DNA of 15,748 bases from positions 1-15,748 of the forward strand of contig JACQXH010000063.1 in the NCBI GenBank assembly GCA_016208845.1, read 5' to 3'. How positions within the stretch are numbered: position 1 is the first letter of the stretch; every line of letters starts with the position of its first letter. Of the stretch, positions 14,578 to 15,748 are shown piece after piece. Below the pieces are notes generated by a model. The model did no database searches, was not told where the DNA came from, and was given only the letters and a program-made list of their open reading frames with translations. The position numbers and the translations under genes are program-made. This DNA is from Nitrospirota bacterium (GTDB lineage: Bacteria; Nitrospirota; Thermodesulfovibrionia; UBA6902; BMS3Bbin08).

Positions 14578-14598
14578 GCAGCTGTTTGGATGGGTCAA
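14570..14598 (-). promoter_or_regulatory. Candidate promoter of the cas1-cas12 operon
   Basis: On the minus strand TTGACC (14593-14598), a 17-base spacer and TACCCT (14570-14575). The -35 is good, the -10 is weak (three of six consensus bases), which fits a promoter needing help or kept low. The -10 lies inside the palindrome. Confidence 0.4.
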
Positions 14599-14637
14599 GT
14601 CAAGAACTTTTTTTCGCACGTGCTCAGGTTGATTAGT

Positions 14638-14723
14638 TTATTAGTCTGTAGTCTGTTAGGTAATAGGTTGTTTAGATTATTAGTCTGTAGTCTGTTAGCT
14701 AAAAACTAAATAGCTTCAGACTA
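14638..14723. repeat. 22-bp direct repeats and stem-loop
   Basis: Two identical 22-base copies at 14638-14659 and 14677-14698, 39 bases apart, each with an internal doubled TAGTCTG. The second overlaps a stem-loop formed by TAGTCTG-TT-AGCTA (14688-14701) and TAGCT-T-CAGACTA (14711-14723) with a 9-base loop. Function unknown: binding sites, slippage-prone low-complexity DNA or a weak terminator are all possible. Confidence 0.6.
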
Positions 14724-14773
14724 TCTACCTAAATAATTAAATACCTGCAGATTATTTACCTGATCATTTACTC

Positions 14774-15748
14774 TCACTTCCTTGAAGCTGTCTGTGAGGC
14801 GTGTTCCTGCAGTCTGCTGTAGATGACCTTGCGGGTTATGCCCAGAGTGCGGGCCGCTTTTGACTTGTTGCCGTTGAACGCCTTGACAGCGTTCAGGATG
14901 GTCTCTATTTCCATTTCCTTAAGAGATTTCATGGACTCCTGCGAGACAGTATCCTTGACACCTTTTTTGATCTCACTTGGAATGCCTTTCAGGTTTATGA
15001 TATCGCCTCTTGATAGCACGACCGCCCTTTCTATCACATTCTCAAGCTCTCTGAGATTGCCGGGCCATGAGTACTCGAGAAAAAGCTTCATCACTTCAGG
15101 AGACACGGAAGAGACCATCACGTTCAGACGGTAATAGAGGTCGGCCCTGAAAATTTTCTGCTGGACTTCTTTTTTCAGGTCGCGGTTGGTCGAGGCGATG
15201 AGGCGGATATCAATATTTGTCTTCTTGTTGCTGCCTATGCGTTCGATCTCTTTCTCCTGAATGGCCCTGAGTATCTTTGCCTGTAAAGGCAGTTCCAGCT
15301 CGCCGATCTCGTCAAGGAACAGCGTCCCCGTGGAAGCCTCTTCGAACTTGCCTGTCCTTCTGGTTACCGCGCCTGTAAAAGAGCCTTTTTCATAACCAAA
15401 GAACTCGGCCTCAAGGAGCTCGCGCGGGATCGCGGCGCAATTGACCGCGATAAAAGGCTTATAGTGCCTGCGGCTTGTATAATGTATCGCTCGCGCCAGA
15501 AGCTCCTTGCCTGTGCCGGTCTCTCCGAGGATAAGGACATTGGAAGAAGAATCCTTTATCGCTTCCACGGTCTTGAATATCTTCTCCATGTTCATGCTTT
15601 TCCCGATGATGTTCGAGAACCTGTACGTGGATTCCAGCTGGACCCTGAGGTCAGCGATCTCGGATTTCAGCCTCCTCTGCTCTACAGCCTTTGCGAGTAT
15701 TGCCTTGAGTTTATTGTAGTCAGGGGGTTTTATAAAATAATAATAAGC
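14774..15748 (-). CDS. prsR: PrsR-type sigma-54 response regulator (5' end outside window), AAA+ domain deleted in part
   Basis: 324 residues are present; the frame enters from the right edge within a receiver domain whose last strand and lysine are visible (AYYYFIKPPDY). After a linker comes a sigma-54 activator AAA+ domain: Walker A GETGTGKE (near residue 75 of the visible part), the sigma-54 contact loop GSFTGA (a variant of GAFTGA), Walker B TLFLDEI, sensor I IASTNRDL, the arginine-finger block FRADLYYRLNV and sensor II SWPGNLRELENV. Between RLNV and the lid (SPEVMKLFLEYSWPGN) the usual 35-45 residues with the LRER-x-EDI motif are missing, in frame. A Fis-type helix-turn-helix ends the protein (NGNKSKAARTLGITRKVIYSRL). 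The PEP-CTERM gene with a sigma-54 promoter in the window and the prsT-like gene at its left edge support the PrsR identification, which remains an inference. Confidence 0.8.
   Translation of the reverse strand, partial: AYYYFIKPPDYNKLKAILAKAVEQRRLKSEIADLRVQLESTYRFSNIIGKSMNMEKIFKTVEAIKDSSSNVLILGETGTGKELLARAIHYTSRRHYKPFIAVNCAAIPRELLEAEFFGYEKGSFTGAVTRRTGKFEEASTGTLFLDEIGELELPLQAKILRAIQEKEIERIGSNKKTNIDIRLIASTNRDLKKEVQQKIFRADLYYRLNVMVSSVSPEVMKLFLEYSWPGNLRELENVIERAVVLSRGDIINLKGIPSEIKKGVKDTVSQESMKSLKEMEIETILNAVKAFNGNKSKAARTLGITRKVIYSRLQEHASQTASRK

Larger units (their letters stand above)
14553..14773. other. AT-rich gap between PrsR-like gene and cas operon
   Basis: 221 bases without a gene. It holds a 22-bp direct repeat (TTATTAGTCTGTAGTCTGTTAG at 14638-14659 and 14677-14698; read as two halves), a stem-loop at 14688-14723, the probable cas promoter (14570-14598) and the palindrome at 14555-14577. 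There is no run of T after the stem-loop, so it is a poor terminator for the upstream regulator gene and read-through into cas1 is possible. Confidence 0.6.

Noticed and set aside
14617..14628. CACGTGCTCAGG resembling part of the CRISPR repeat (ACATGCTCAG), a possible tracr anti-repeat
   Set aside because: Only 10 bases with one mismatch, about what chance gives in a window this size, and no adjoining similarity.
1..15748. tRNA or rRNA genes
   Set aside because: No cloverleaf with a TTC-type arm and no rRNA-like conserved stretch was seen in the intergenic regions.

Overview
The window looks like an accessory island in the exosortase/PEP-CTERM (extracellular matrix) region of a Gram-negative bacterium of moderate, slightly AT-leaning composition. 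Three marks of that system are visible: a TPR lipoprotein of the PrsT type (left edge), a sigma-54-dependent response regulator of the PrsR type (right edge), and a secreted protein ending in a PEP-CTERM sorting signal behind a consensus sigma-54 promoter. The gene mix (PEP-CTERM, CRISPR, many toxin-antitoxin pairs, secreted subtilases with Ig-like repeats) suggests Nitrospirota or a related subsurface lineage; that assignment is inference. Almost all genes are on the minus strand.

Layout: 1-1526 prsT-like (3' end missing), translationally coupled to a degenerate receiver-domain gene (1519-1968). 1969-2398 is a regulatory gap with a sigma-54 promoter driving the plus-strand PEP-CTERM gene (2399-3136), which ends at a strong hairpin terminator. 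3220-3362 is a MITE-like element with 17-bp terminal inverted repeats. 3361-4931 is a decayed subtilisin-family (S8) protease gene behind a perfect CRP-type site (5015-5038). 5071-5690 is a vapBC-like pair and 5947-6445 a mazF-like pair; between and beside them are fragments of a duplicated metalloprotease-like gene. 6673-8684 is a broken gene for a zinc-dependent phospholipase C/S1-P1 nuclease-like exoprotein, 8685-9308 a lipoprotein with a carboxypeptidase-regulatory-like domain, and 9329-10717 the 3' part of a secreted multidomain protein whose 5' end is cut off at a CRISPR array.

The most interesting part is 10694-14602. It is a compact CRISPR-Cas locus with four identical 37-bp repeats, a 686-residue RuvC/zinc-finger effector of the Cas12 (type V) kind, and a Cas1 protein that carries a Cas4-like nuclease domain on its C-terminus. 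All are on the minus strand with the two cas genes 7 bases apart, and no cas2 is visible. I could not assign it to a named type V subtype. A palindrome covers the likely -10 element and the ribosome binding site of cas1.

Many genes between the two Prs genes are broken by short internal deletions, frameshifts or stops, and the PrsR-like protein itself lacks a block of its AAA+ domain. This fits an insertion hotspot undergoing decay. It is also a reason to check the assembly before taking the compactness of the CRISPR proteins at face value.
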